Positions 16,696 through 24,770 of a stretch of DNA of 64,000 nt are shown in pieces. Positions within the stretch are counted from its first letter, which is position 1. The number at the start of each line of letters is the position of its first letter. Source of the stretch: Clostridia bacterium (GTDB lineage: Bacteria; Bacillota; Clostridia; Oscillospirales; Acutalibacteraceae); assembly GCA_900767025.1 (NCBI GenBank), contig CAAFXS010000105.1, positions 19,812 through 83,811 of the forward strand, read 5' to 3'. The notes below the pieces were generated by a model, which was not told the origin of the DNA, did no database searches, and saw only the letters and a program-made list of their open reading frames with translations. A program made the position numbers and the translations under genes.

Positions 16696-18216
16696 ATGGC
16701 AAAAAGCAAGGCCGCTGCCGCAAGCACCGGCACCGGCGAAAAAAAGTATATGAAGCCATCAGAGATTGTCACCTTCGGTATAGGCCTTTTCGGCGTAGCC
16801 CTTTTAACAGGCTGGATGCCGGACTATACAATGACCTTCTTTGCTGACTTCGCATTCAAGGGCAAGGGCTTTGACTCTGCACAGCTTGCAACCGTTGTTT
16901 CAAGCGTTTTCGGCTTGGCAGGTATTGTAGGCGCTGTGTGTGAGCTGATTATCGGTATGCTTGTTGACCGTACTAAAACATCTCTCGGCAAGGTTAAGCC
17001 CTGGGTTGGCTTCGGTGCAATTCCGCTGGCAATTATCTCAATGCTGGTGTTTGTTGCTCCCAACACATCATCCTTTACAATCGCAACAATTTGGATGTTT
17101 GTGATTTATTCACTTTATACCGCAATTTCCTGTGCGGTTGAATCCCCCTCAAACTGCTTCGGTGCACTTTGCTCTCCTAATCCGAAGGAAAGGTCAACTG
17201 CAATTTCAATTGCCTCCTTCCTTCGTTCGGTAGGTCAGTCAGGCGGTCAGGTAGTTATCATTGTTGTGCCTGCACTTATGAAGCTGCTTATGGGTCAGCA
17301 GCAGTACAAGAACGCAGAGGGACAGGGCCTTGACCTTATTATTTCAACTGCTATCTGTGCACTGGGTATGGTTATCTTTGTTATGATTTTCTTTGCAAAC
17401 AACAAGGAGCGTGTTCCCTATACTCAGGAAAAGGTTTCACTTGTTGAGTCCATTAAGCTTGTATTTACCAACAAAAATCTGCTTATGGTTTCTCTTACAA
17501 AGCTTTTCGGCTTCGGCAGAGGCGTTTACGGTACAGTATCACTTTACATAGCTGTTTACCTTCTGGGCTCAAAGGGCTTAAAGCTTGCGCTTATGCTTCC
17601 TATGGGTATAGGCACAGCAGTAGGTACTCTGCTTGTAAACCTTGTTCTTAAAAAGTTCTCCACAAAAAGAACTTATATCCTCTTCTGTATCTACGGTGCT
17701 TCAGCCCTTGCAATTCTGTTCCTTGTTTCAAAGGGCATCGGCTTCAACAGCACACTTATCGTTCCGTTCCTTATTCTTAATTTCTTCTGCGGAATTCAGC
17801 ACGGCAACACAAATGTTACACCTAATATTATGATCGCCGACTGTATTGATGAAATGGAATATAAAACAGGCAAAAGGCAGGAGGGTCTTGCCTATGCCGG
17901 ATACGGTCTGTTCTCCAAGATTGCATCAGCAGGTACAAAGTGGCTTGCTCCTACACTTGTTTACACCTGGAGCCATTATCAGTTCTCCAACAGTGCAAAC
18001 ATAGCATATGCTACCCAGTCGGACAGCACGCTTAACAGATTCCTTGCTATTTATACAATTATTCCTGCCGTTTTCGTTATTCTTCAGTTTATACCGATTT
18101 TATTCTATGATATGGTGGGCGAGAAGAAGGAAAGGATTACTGCTGCTCTTGCCGAAAGAAGAGCACAGAATGCCGAAACCGACGAAGCTGACAGCAATGA
18201 TGAAAATGCAGGTTAA
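16696..18216 (+). CDS. GPH-family sodium/proton symporter (MFS_2)
   Basis: A 506-residue, about 12-helix transporter of the glycoside-pentoside-hexuronide:cation symporter family. Family features are an N-terminal LFGVALLTGW helix, the loop GMLVDRTKTSLGKVKPW (the GPH D-R-T-...-G-...-RPW motif), SPNPKERSTAIS and a late loop MIADCIDEMEYKTGKRQEG. The C-terminus is hydrophilic and acidic (DEADSNDENAG). The ATG at 16696 is chosen because it follows TGGGG and the promoter lies upstream of it. A membrane-anchored unknown protein follows after 15 bases. A paralogue lies at 21037. The substrate cannot be read from the sequence; GPH members also carry non-sugar solutes. Confidence 0.87.
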   Translation: MAKSKAAAASTGTGEKKYMKPSEIVTFGIGLFGVALLTGWMPDYTMTFFADFAFKGKGFDSAQLATVVSSVFGLAGIVGAVCELIIGMLVDRTKTSLGKVKPWVGFGAIPLAIISMLVFVAPNTSSFTIATIWMFVIYSLYTAISCAVESPSNCFGALCSPNPKERSTAISIASFLRSVGQSGGQVVIIVVPALMKLLMGQQQYKNAEGQGLDLIISTAICALGMVIFVMIFFANNKERVPYTQEKVSLVESIKLVFTNKNLLMVSLTKLFGFGRGVYGTVSLYIAVYLLGSKGLKLALMLPMGIGTAVGTLLVNLVLKKFSTKRTYILFCIYGASALAILFLVSKGIGFNSTLIVPFLILNFFCGIQHGNTNVTPNIMIADCIDEMEYKTGKRQEGLAYAGYGLFSKIASAGTKWLAPTLVYTWSHYQFSNSANIAYATQSDSTLNRFLAIYTIIPAVFVILQFIPILFYDMVGEKKERITAALAERRAQNAETDEADSNDENAG

Positions 18217-18231
18217 GGAGGGAAGGTAAAA

Positions 18232-19284
18232 ATGGCTGAAACAAAAGAGAAAAAAGGCTTCAGAGCCGGTGCATACGCAGTGTTCGCAGGTGTGATTGTA
18301 GCCGTTATTCTTGTTGTGCTTACGATTTTTGCTTTCACAACAAGATATACTGCATTTTCACCCGAAAAGGTTGCCCAGGCATACACCGACTGCATTGTTC
18401 AGACAGGCGACGGCTATAACGCATACAAAAACACACTTGTTTCAAAAAATATGAAATACGGTGATTTTATCAGGGAAGCTTATATGGCACCTTATGTAAA
18501 TGACGGCGACGATGTTGCCCAGGCAGATTTTGTGGGCACAGGCAGTGAGCAAGAGCAAACTGCTATTGACACCGTATATAATACTATGTATGACTATTAC
18601 ATTGAGCTTATAAATACCTATGGATATGACAATTACGACGCAATCTTTTCCAACTATTTTGAAAAGCTCTGCCAGGTAAGACAGCAGATTTACGGCGATG
18701 AATATATGGATACCGATTATATGTTCGGTGCCTTTGAATCAAATGTTGACACCTATGGCAAATCGCTGACAGGTACCGACAGGGTAATTGCCTCCGACAA
18801 CAAAACAATCACCCAGGAAAAAACCGTGGGTAAATATCAGGAAATGTTCGGCGTTGAAACTCAGGTTGAGGCTGAAGATGTTATCGACGGTAAAAAGCAG
18901 ACCGTTACAGAATCAAAGCTTGTTTATAAGCTCACTTCAACAGTTAAGGACTGCACCGAGCTTTCTGCCGACGAAACAAGTGCTTATGTTGCAGAATATA
19001 AGGAAAGAATTTCACCGGTAGCAGCAAGCGGTGAGGCTAAAGCCGATATGTTTGGGCTGGTTGATACCGACAAAAAGCATACACCTAAATCAAATATGAT
19101 TAACGCATTTGCAGGTCTTGACTGCTCCGACAGTATCACATCTGTTGCAAAGGCAACCGTTGAGGTAACCACTGATGACGGCGCTGTTGTTGCAACACAG
19201 GTGGTTTATGTTGTAGAAATCGGAAACAGCTGGTATGTTGACAACACAAATGTTGACACCTCTGCACTCTATCTTGCAAAATAA
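18232..19284 (+). CDS. Membrane-anchored extracytoplasmic protein of unknown function
   Basis: A 350-residue protein with a short basic N-terminus, one transmembrane helix at about residues 13-35 and a long hydrophilic exterior part rich in Tyr, Asp and Thr (DTDYMFGAFESNVDTYG, CTELSADETSAYVAEYK). The end, with QVVYVVEIGNSWYVDN, resembles the beta-strand ending of DUF4878/NTF2-like lipoprotein folds (weak inference). It is cotranscribed with the GPH transporter upstream (15-base gap, GGAGGGAAGG ribosome-binding site) and followed by a terminator. It could be an accessory or a sensor for the transporter. No family is recognised. Confidence 0.75.
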   Translation: MAETKEKKGFRAGAYAVFAGVIVAVILVVLTIFAFTTRYTAFSPEKVAQAYTDCIVQTGDGYNAYKNTLVSKNMKYGDFIREAYMAPYVNDGDDVAQADFVGTGSEQEQTAIDTVYNTMYDYYIELINTYGYDNYDAIFSNYFEKLCQVRQQIYGDEYMDTDYMFGAFESNVDTYGKSLTGTDRVIASDNKTITQEKTVGKYQEMFGVETQVEAEDVIDGKKQTVTESKLVYKLTSTVKDCTELSADETSAYVAEYKERISPVAASGEAKADMFGLVDTDKKHTPKSNMINAFAGLDCSDSITSVAKATVEVTTDDGAVVATQVVYVVEIGNSWYVDNTNVDTSALYLAK

Positions 19285-19298
19285 AAAACAAACAAATT

Positions 19299-19325
19299 GC
19301 CCCGCAGATACCTGCGGGGCTTTGT
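19299..19325. terminator. GC-rich intrinsic terminator
   Basis: GCCCCGCAG, loop ATAC, CTGCGGGGC then TTTGTT. It lies between the convergent membrane protein gene and the tetR-like gene. Confidence 0.85.
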
Positions 19326-19331
19326 TGATAT

Positions 19332-19868
19332 TCAAATATTGTGTGACCTTATCATTGTGCATATGCTTTTGCTGACAATTTCCTTGTTAATATTAGGGAG
19401 CATTGCAATTATTACATCAAAAAATCCGGCAACTGCAAAGGTAATATTTGCAATTTCATAATAATTGTTTTCCTCGTCAAAGCCGTTATGCGCCGCAATA
19501 TTTTTAACAAGATTTTCCTTAAGCATTTTAATTGAATCACCGCAAATACGGCTCTTTTTAAACTTGCAGAAATAATCGGAATTTTTGCAGATTTCATCAA
19601 TTATCGGGTCAATTACTTTTTCGGGATTACGCCTGATTTCCTCATAATTAACGCGCTTTGAAATATCAATAACACCGTTCATAATAGCCTGAAAGCATTT
19701 TTGCATACAGTCGTCAATGCTCCTGTAATGGAGATAAAAGGTGCTCTTGTTAATATCGGCTCTTTTGCAAAGCTCCAAAACAGTGATTTTGCTGACATCC
19801 TTTTCAATCATCAGGTTAATCATCGCGTTAAAGACTGCATTTTTTGTTCTTTTGATTCGTCTGTCCAT
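19332..19868 (-). CDS. TetR/AcrR-family transcriptional repressor
   Basis: A 178-residue regulator. The N-terminus MDRRIKRTKNAVFNAMINLM followed by SKITVLELCKRADINKSTFY and LHYRSIDD is a typical TetR helix-turn-helix (about residues 8-55). The remaining, mostly helical part is the ligand-binding domain; it is short and of the TetR_C_7-like type (inference). It is divergent from the SDR gene across a 255-base intergenic region. That region holds a perfect inverted repeat over the SDR promoter (20031-20053), so the repressor probably controls the SDR and downstream transporter. The ligand is likely the molecule moved or modified by them. Confidence 0.88.
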   Translation of the reverse strand: MDRRIKRTKNAVFNAMINLMIEKDVSKITVLELCKRADINKSTFYLHYRSIDDCMQKCFQAIMNGVIDISKRVNYEEIRRNPEKVIDPIIDEICKNSDYFCKFKKSRICGDSIKMLKENLVKNIAAHNGFDEENNYYEIANITFAVAGFFDVIIAMLPNINKEIVSKSICTMIRSHNI

Positions 19869-20030
19869 AGTTATACAACCTCATTTTTGTCAATAAAACG
19901 AACATTTGAAACATTAGTATATCATATAAAATTTAGCAAAGCAAATAAAAGAAAAATATTTGTCATTTCTTATAAAAACACAACTTCTTTTTTGTGTAAA
20001 AAGCCTAATGAAAAAATTCTTTATTTATTA

Positions 20031-20053
20031 TTTACAATTTTCCGTATTGTAAA
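20031..20053. promoter_or_regulatory. Palindromic operator, probably for the adjacent TetR
   Basis: TTTACAAT (20031-20038), seven bases, ATTGTAAA (20046-20053): a perfect eight-base inverted repeat. It covers the -35 box of the SDR promoter, the usual place for a TetR-type repressor site. Confidence 0.65.
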
Positions 20054-20075
20054 ATTTTTGTCTGTAATGTATAAT
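20047..20075 (+). promoter_or_regulatory. Promoter of the SDR-transporter operon
   Basis: TTGTAA (20047-20052), 17 bases, TATAAT (20070-20075). Its -35 box lies within the right arm of the operator palindrome. Confidence 0.65.
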
Positions 20076-20123
20076 GAATTAAGAATTTGCCATTTTATTA
20101 CAATGAAACAGGAGGATATTAAT

Positions 20124-20984
20124 ATGGATGATGCCATTAAAAATCGTATAACCGGTCAGTGGTTAAAGGGTAAAACCGTAATCGTCACTGGAGCGTCCGG
20201 CGGTATGGGAGCAGGCATTGCCGCAACCCTTATTAAAAAGCACGATTGCACTGTTATAGGCGTTGCCAGAAGCGAAGAAAAAATGAAAAAGTTTATTGAC
20301 GAGCTTGGTCCCACCTACGCCGAGCAGTTTTCATATTACCTTTTTGATGTTTCAAAAAGAGAGAACTGGGAGGAATTTGCCGAAGAGCTGAAAGATAAGG
20401 GCATCACACCGTCAGTGCTTATCAATAATGCAGGTATTCTGCCCAAGTTCAAGCGCGTTGACAGGTATTCATATGATGAGATTGACAGGGCAATGAACAT
20501 CAATTTTTACTCCTGTGTATACGGTGTAAAAACATTTTTACCCATTCTTCTTCAGCAGGATGACCCTGCAATAATCAATGTTGATTCCTCTGCCGCTCTT
20601 ATGACCCTGGCAGGCACATCAATTTACAGTGCATCCAAATCTGCACTTAAAAGCTTTACCGAGGCATTGAGAACCGAGTTTAAGGGCAAGCTTTATGTTG
20701 GTATGGTATGCCCGGGATTTACAAAAACGGATATTTTCCGCAATCAGTCCAATGAGGGCGGTAAGGGCGATAAAATAATCAATATGATTTCCACCGACTG
20801 CGACATAATGGTTAAAATGATTATGTTCGGCATTGAGCACAAAAGGCCGCTTATGATTCACGGACTTGACGCACACGCAATGTCTGTGGTTAACAGAATT
20901 TTCCCTGTTGCCGGCAGTGAATTCTTCTCTATTATTATGAAAGCAGTTGATATTGACCTGTTTAAAGATATTTTCAGAGAATAA
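20124..20984 (+). CDS. Short-chain dehydrogenase/reductase (SDR)
   Basis: A 286-residue NAD(P)-dependent oxidoreductase. Rossmann motif TGASGGMGAG (about residues 23-32), NNAG (about 97-100), catalytic Ser in NVDSSAALM and the YSASK Tyr/Lys motif (about 172-176) are all present, so it should be active. The open frame extends upstream to 19701, but AGGAGG sits nine bases before the ATG at 20124 and the promoter lies upstream of it, so this is the start. It is followed by a GPH transporter 52 bases later. A reductase, transporter and TetR set suggests uptake and redox change of a small ketone or alcohol such as a polyol, sterol or sugar derivative. The substrate is not determinable here. Confidence 0.88.
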   Translation: MDDAIKNRITGQWLKGKTVIVTGASGGMGAGIAATLIKKHDCTVIGVARSEEKMKKFIDELGPTYAEQFSYYLFDVSKRENWEEFAEELKDKGITPSVLINNAGILPKFKRVDRYSYDEIDRAMNINFYSCVYGVKTFLPILLQQDDPAIINVDSSAALMTLAGTSIYSASKSALKSFTEALRTEFKGKLYVGMVCPGFTKTDIFRNQSNEGGKGDKIINMISTDCDIMVKMIMFGIEHKRPLMIHGLDAHAMSVVNRIFPVAGSEFFSIIMKAVDIDLFKDIFRE

Positions 20985-21036
20985 AATATTTTGATTTCAA
21001 CACAGATTTTAATACCACTGTATTTTGGAGGCTGTT

Positions 21037-22488
21037 ATGACAGAAGATATCACAAAGAAAAAGCATATGAATTTTAAGGAAATCGCCGCATATTCCCTGG
21101 GCCTTTTCGGCTTTCAGGCAATAGTAGGTCTCCTTAATTCCTATCAGGCGGAATTTGACTCCTCAATTTTAGGGGCAGACATTGCAGTAGTGGGTATACT
21201 TATCCTCATTGCAAAAATTGTTTCCGCTGTTTTTGACCCGGTTGTAGGCAATATGATTGACCGTTCAAAAAGCAAAAAGGGCAAGTTTAAATCAATGATT
21301 ATGTATTCCCTTGCTCCCCTGCTTGTTATGACGGCAGTGGTTTTCCTTAATGTTCCGTTTAAGGGCATAGGCCTTTATATTTGGATTTTTGTTACATACC
21401 TTATTTGGTCGCTGGCAATGACTCTCGGTGATGTGCCATCTCAGGGTATAGCATCGGTGCTGACGCCTAATCCCACAGAAAGAACAAATGTTGTTTCAAT
21501 TTCAAACACCTTCAAGCAAATCGGATTTTCAGCCTGCGTTGTAATCGTACCTATCGTGTGCCTTATTATCCCTCAGGGCTCAAAGGTTTTTGTTTCCTCA
21601 GGAGAAACAGACACACCGATGATTGCAAGCGAATACTTTTTCACTGCACTTTTGACAGCAGTATTAGGCTGTCTGCTCTTTGCATTAATCCCTATGCTTA
21701 ACAAGGAGCGTGTTGCATATACCGCAGGTGAAAAAACCACCTTTAAGGATATGATTAACGCACTGAAAAATAATAAGCCGTTTTTGCTTGTTATCGTTTC
21801 CTATTTTCTGGGCTTTGGCAGACAGATGGCTATGGGTATTCAGGTTCAGGCGGCTAATGTTATTTTAGGCTCACAAAATCTTGTTGCCGTTTTGGGTATT
21901 GTTACCGCTGTGGGTTCAATGATTAGCATGGCGCTCTGCCCTGTTCTCATCAAGAAAATGGGAGAAAAGAAAACTTATCTCCTGCTTTCCGTTTACGGCT
22001 TTGCCGCCTCGGTGCTTTCCTTTGTAATCGGTCATTTCTACTTTATCAACCCTGCTAACAAGGTGCTTATGATACTGTTTTATGTATCACTGTTCTTAAT
22101 CGGCCTGCAGTTCGGTGCAGTAACCCTTATGCCTATGATTATGACTGCCGACTGCGTTGACTACTATGAATACGAAACAGGCAAAAGAATGGAGGGTGCG
22201 GCTTATTCAATCCTTACCCTTACAATTAAGGTTTGCCTTGCACTCGGTACCGCACTGGGTCTTGTGTTCATTCAGGTTTCAGGCTACTCCGACACCGTAA
22301 CACAGATTGCCGCAGGAACTGCAACAGGCTTCAGCCTTAAAACAAAGGATATCGTGTTCTTTGCATACACCGTTGTTCCCGGTATTCTTGCTTTGCTTTC
22401 AATTATTCCGATGTTCAAATATGACATTGTTGGCGAAAAGAAGGCAGCAATTGCTTCGGCTCTTGCAGAAAGAAGAGCTAAAAAATAA
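21037..22488 (+). CDS. GPH-family symporter, paralogue of the 16696 gene
   Basis: A 483-residue transporter with about 12 helices. It shares the same landmarks as its neighbour: GNMIDRSKSKKGKFKS, TPNPTERTNVVSIS, MTADCVDYYEYETGKRMEG, and an ending EKKAAIASALAERRAKK that mirrors EKKERITAALAERRAQ in the other. GGAGG lies before the ATG at 21037; an in-frame TTG upstream is inside the ribosome-binding region and is rejected. It probably moves the substrate or product of the SDR. The two paralogues differ in linked partners, so they may handle related solutes. Confidence 0.86.
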   Translation: MTEDITKKKHMNFKEIAAYSLGLFGFQAIVGLLNSYQAEFDSSILGADIAVVGILILIAKIVSAVFDPVVGNMIDRSKSKKGKFKSMIMYSLAPLLVMTAVVFLNVPFKGIGLYIWIFVTYLIWSLAMTLGDVPSQGIASVLTPNPTERTNVVSISNTFKQIGFSACVVIVPIVCLIIPQGSKVFVSSGETDTPMIASEYFFTALLTAVLGCLLFALIPMLNKERVAYTAGEKTTFKDMINALKNNKPFLLVIVSYFLGFGRQMAMGIQVQAANVILGSQNLVAVLGIVTAVGSMISMALCPVLIKKMGEKKTYLLLSVYGFAASVLSFVIGHFYFINPANKVLMILFYVSLFLIGLQFGAVTLMPMIMTADCVDYYEYETGKRMEGAAYSILTLTIKVCLALGTALGLVFIQVSGYSDTVTQIAAGTATGFSLKTKDIVFFAYTVVPGILALLSIIPMFKYDIVGEKKAAIASALAERRAKK

Positions 22489-22504
22489 AATAAATCAGCA
22501 CTGC

Positions 22505-22542
22505 AAAAGCGGCTTGGACATTGAATCCAAGCCGCTTTTAGT
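22505..22542. terminator. Bidirectional intrinsic terminator
   Basis: AAAAGCGGCTTGGA, seven-base loop, TCCAAGCCGCTTTT. It separates the convergent GPH transporter and sortase-like genes. Confidence 0.9.
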
Positions 22543-23598
22543 TTAGTTATTTGCCGGTTTTAATTTTGTCTTTTCACTGCCGTCGGAGGCGGTAACTATT
22601 ATTTCGGGATACCATTCACCTGAAAAACGGTAAGGGTTTTCCTTGCCCAGAGTGTCATATTCCGCCTGGGTTAAATGAGGGTTGGCAGTAGGCTTTGCTT
22701 TTAAATCGGTGTTGCATTTGTCAACTGCTTTGGCAACCGCAACAAAGCGATAATCCTTTTTGCCGTCGGCAGGGCAGGAAAGAGTCAGCAGTGTGTCCTG
22801 CCTTGTAAGCTCAAGACACTCAACGGTATAAAGAAACCTGCTTTTTGACCTGTCAACAAACTGATTTTTGCTTTCAAAGGTCATAACCTCTGTTACATTA
22901 TACGGAAAAACATATCCGTTGTCATCATCGGGCTTTGTGTTTGTATAATAAGCACCGATTACCTGAAAGGTGTATTCGCCGAAAAGGTCGGAATAGTAAA
23001 ATTCCTTTGATGAGGAATTATAGGCATCGGCGGTATTGTAGCATTTTTCAAGGTCATTGCCGTCTAAGTAGACAACATAGTTAAACTGTGATGCGTCCTT
23101 GGTAACACCTGCCGTTTCGCTTTTTGTCACCGGGCGGTCAAGGGAAAGGTCGGCAGATTTGATATAGCCCACGGTTGACGGATTTTCGCCGTAAATGTCA
23201 CAGTATTGTTTAAGTATACCGTCGGGGAATTTTACCGTTTTGTACTTTTCCTGATAAGGCTTGAGGTAAGCAGTTTTTGAATACCCAACCGCAAAGCTTA
23301 TGCCGAACACCAGAGCAACAACAAGAACCACCGCAAAAAACGGAATAAGCACTTTTTTGGAAAACACCGTCTTAACAATTCTATTAAGGCGGTCCTTTCT
23401 TTTTTGCTTTAATGCCTGAAGCTCCTCCGGGGATTTCTTTGGCTTTTTGGTTTTTTTCGGCTCTTCCTGCTTTGAAAAATCAATCAGCTCTTCCCTTTGT
23501 TTAGGCGGTTCAGGCATACTGATTTCCTGTTCCTTTAAATCCCTTTGCTCCTTATAATCGTTTAAGAGCTTTTCAATATCGTCTTTTTCTTCGCTCAT
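22543..23598 (-). CDS. Class B sortase-like membrane protein lacking the catalytic histidine
   Basis: A 351-residue protein: a long charged cytoplasmic N-terminus (Lys-rich at 48-78), one transmembrane helix (about 83-105), then an external domain. The external part follows the sortase B pattern: IYGENPSTVGYIKSADLSL with RPVTKS (NPDVVGWI...PV region, about 135-159), FYYSDLFGEYTFQVIGAYYT (about 200-219), and LLTLSCPADGKKDYRFVAVA, holding the presumed active Cys275 and Arg284. Where sortases have YGHN, this protein reads VVYLDGND (about 175-182), so the catalytic His is missing. It may be an inactive sortase homologue or use another base. Its ATG overlaps the thiI stop (TAATG), which makes it the last gene of a coupled five-gene operon. 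Confidence 0.75.
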   Translation of the reverse strand: MSEEKDDIEKLLNDYKEQRDLKEQEISMPEPPKQREELIDFSKQEEPKKTKKPKKSPEELQALKQKRKDRLNRIVKTVFSKKVLIPFFAVVLVVALVFGISFAVGYSKTAYLKPYQEKYKTVKFPDGILKQYCDIYGENPSTVGYIKSADLSLDRPVTKSETAGVTKDASQFNYVVYLDGNDLEKCYNTADAYNSSSKEFYYSDLFGEYTFQVIGAYYTNTKPDDDNGYVFPYNVTEVMTFESKNQFVDRSKSRFLYTVECLELTRQDTLLTLSCPADGKKDYRFVAVAKAVDKCNTDLKAKPTANPHLTQAEYDTLGKENPYRFSGEWYPEIIVTASDGSEKTKLKPANN

Positions 23599-24770
23599 TA
23601 TCTGATAATCACCTTCTTAACCCCTGCAACAGCACGGTTAATCATTTCCTCAAGGCTTTCAATTTTATTCTGTGCCGCAATCACATCGTCAATATGCGGC
23701 TTTGTCTTTGGATGCTTTGGAGTAAACACGGTGCAGCAGTCCTCATAGGGCTGAATGGACGTTTCAAAGGTGTCAATTTTCCTTGAAACTGCAATAATCT
23801 CCTCCTTATCCATACCGATGCACGGTCTGAAAACAGGCATATTAACAGCACAGTCTGTGCAGGCAAGAGCATACATTGTCTGGCTTGCAACCTGGCCCAC
23901 ACTTTCACCTGTAATCAGGGCAGAGCAGTTTTGCTCACGGGCAAGGACTTCGCTTATTTGCATCATAACCCTACGCATTATGATAGTAAAATATTCCTCG
24001 GGGCAGTAGTCACGGATAGCCTCCTGTATCTCGGTAAAGGGTACAACAAAGGTAGTGATTACACCCGAATACTGCGCAACCTTCTTCAAAAGCTCCATAA
24101 CCTTCATTTCAGCAAGCTCTGAGGTGTAAGGCGGAGAGGCAAAATGAATAGAGCAAAGCTCAATTCCCCTTTTCGCCATCATATAGGCGGCAACGGGAGA
24201 ATCAATACCACCGCTGATTAAAACGGCGGCTCTTCCGCTTGTGCCTGTGGGCATACCGCCGGCACCTTTAATATTATTTCCTCTTACAAAAGCATATTTT
24301 TCCCTGACCTCAACGGTAACGATAACATCGGGATTATGCACATCAACCTTAAGATGATGAAATTTTGAAAGAAGGAAACCTCCAAGCTCTCTGCAAAGCT
24401 CGGGTGAATTCATAGGGAACTTTTTGTCCGAGCGCTTTGCCTCAACCTTAAAGGTTTTAGCCTCCTCAAGCTGTTCTGCAAGATACTCGGCACTTTTGCT
24501 TTTTATATCCTCAAAATCCTTTTCGCAAACGCAGGCACGGGAAAGGGCGGCAATGCCGAACACCTTTGAAATTCTGTCAACTGCGTCATCCAAATCAATG
24601 TCATCATCAAGAGGGTCAACCATAATGGTTGACTGACTTTTTGTGTATTCAAATGCGCCTAAATCGCTGATTCTCTTTTTGATATTTTTAATGAGAATGT
24701 CCTCAAAGGAATTTCTGTTAAGTCCTTTAAGGGCAAGCTCGCCGTTTTTGATAAGTATAATTTCCTTCAT
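23598..24770 (-). CDS. thiI: tRNA 4-thiouridine synthase ThiI
   Basis: A 390-residue enzyme that thiolates U8 of tRNA using sulfur from a cysteine desulfurase. Order: N-terminal ferredoxin-like and THUMP domains (about 1-165), then the PP-loop ATPase with SGGIDSPVAAYM (about residues 185-196) and the ThiI block ITGESVGQVASQT with CTDCAVNMPVFRPC. There is no C-terminal rhodanese domain, so it is the short form used by Firmicutes, where sulfur is passed directly from a dedicated NifS-like partner. That partner is the gene immediately upstream, abutting with no gap. Confidence 0.94.
   Translation of the reverse strand: MKEIILIKNGELALKGLNRNSFEDILIKNIKKRISDLGAFEYTKSQSTIMVDPLDDDIDLDDAVDRISKVFGIAALSRACVCEKDFEDIKSKSAEYLAEQLEEAKTFKVEAKRSDKKFPMNSPELCRELGGFLLSKFHHLKVDVHNPDVIVTVEVREKYAFVRGNNIKGAGGMPTGTSGRAAVLISGGIDSPVAAYMMAKRGIELCSIHFASPPYTSELAEMKVMELLKKVAQYSGVITTFVVPFTEIQEAIRDYCPEEYFTIIMRRVMMQISEVLAREQNCSALITGESVGQVASQTMYALACTDCAVNMPVFRPCIGMDKEEIIAVSRKIDTFETSIQPYEDCCTVFTPKHPKTKPHIDDVIAAQNKIESLEEMINRAVAGVKKVIIR

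Noticed and set aside
19701..20123. Long N-terminal extension of the SDR protein
   Set aside because: The extension is antisense to tetR and crosses the operator and promoter; a good ribosome-binding site and ATG at 20124 give a normal-length SDR.
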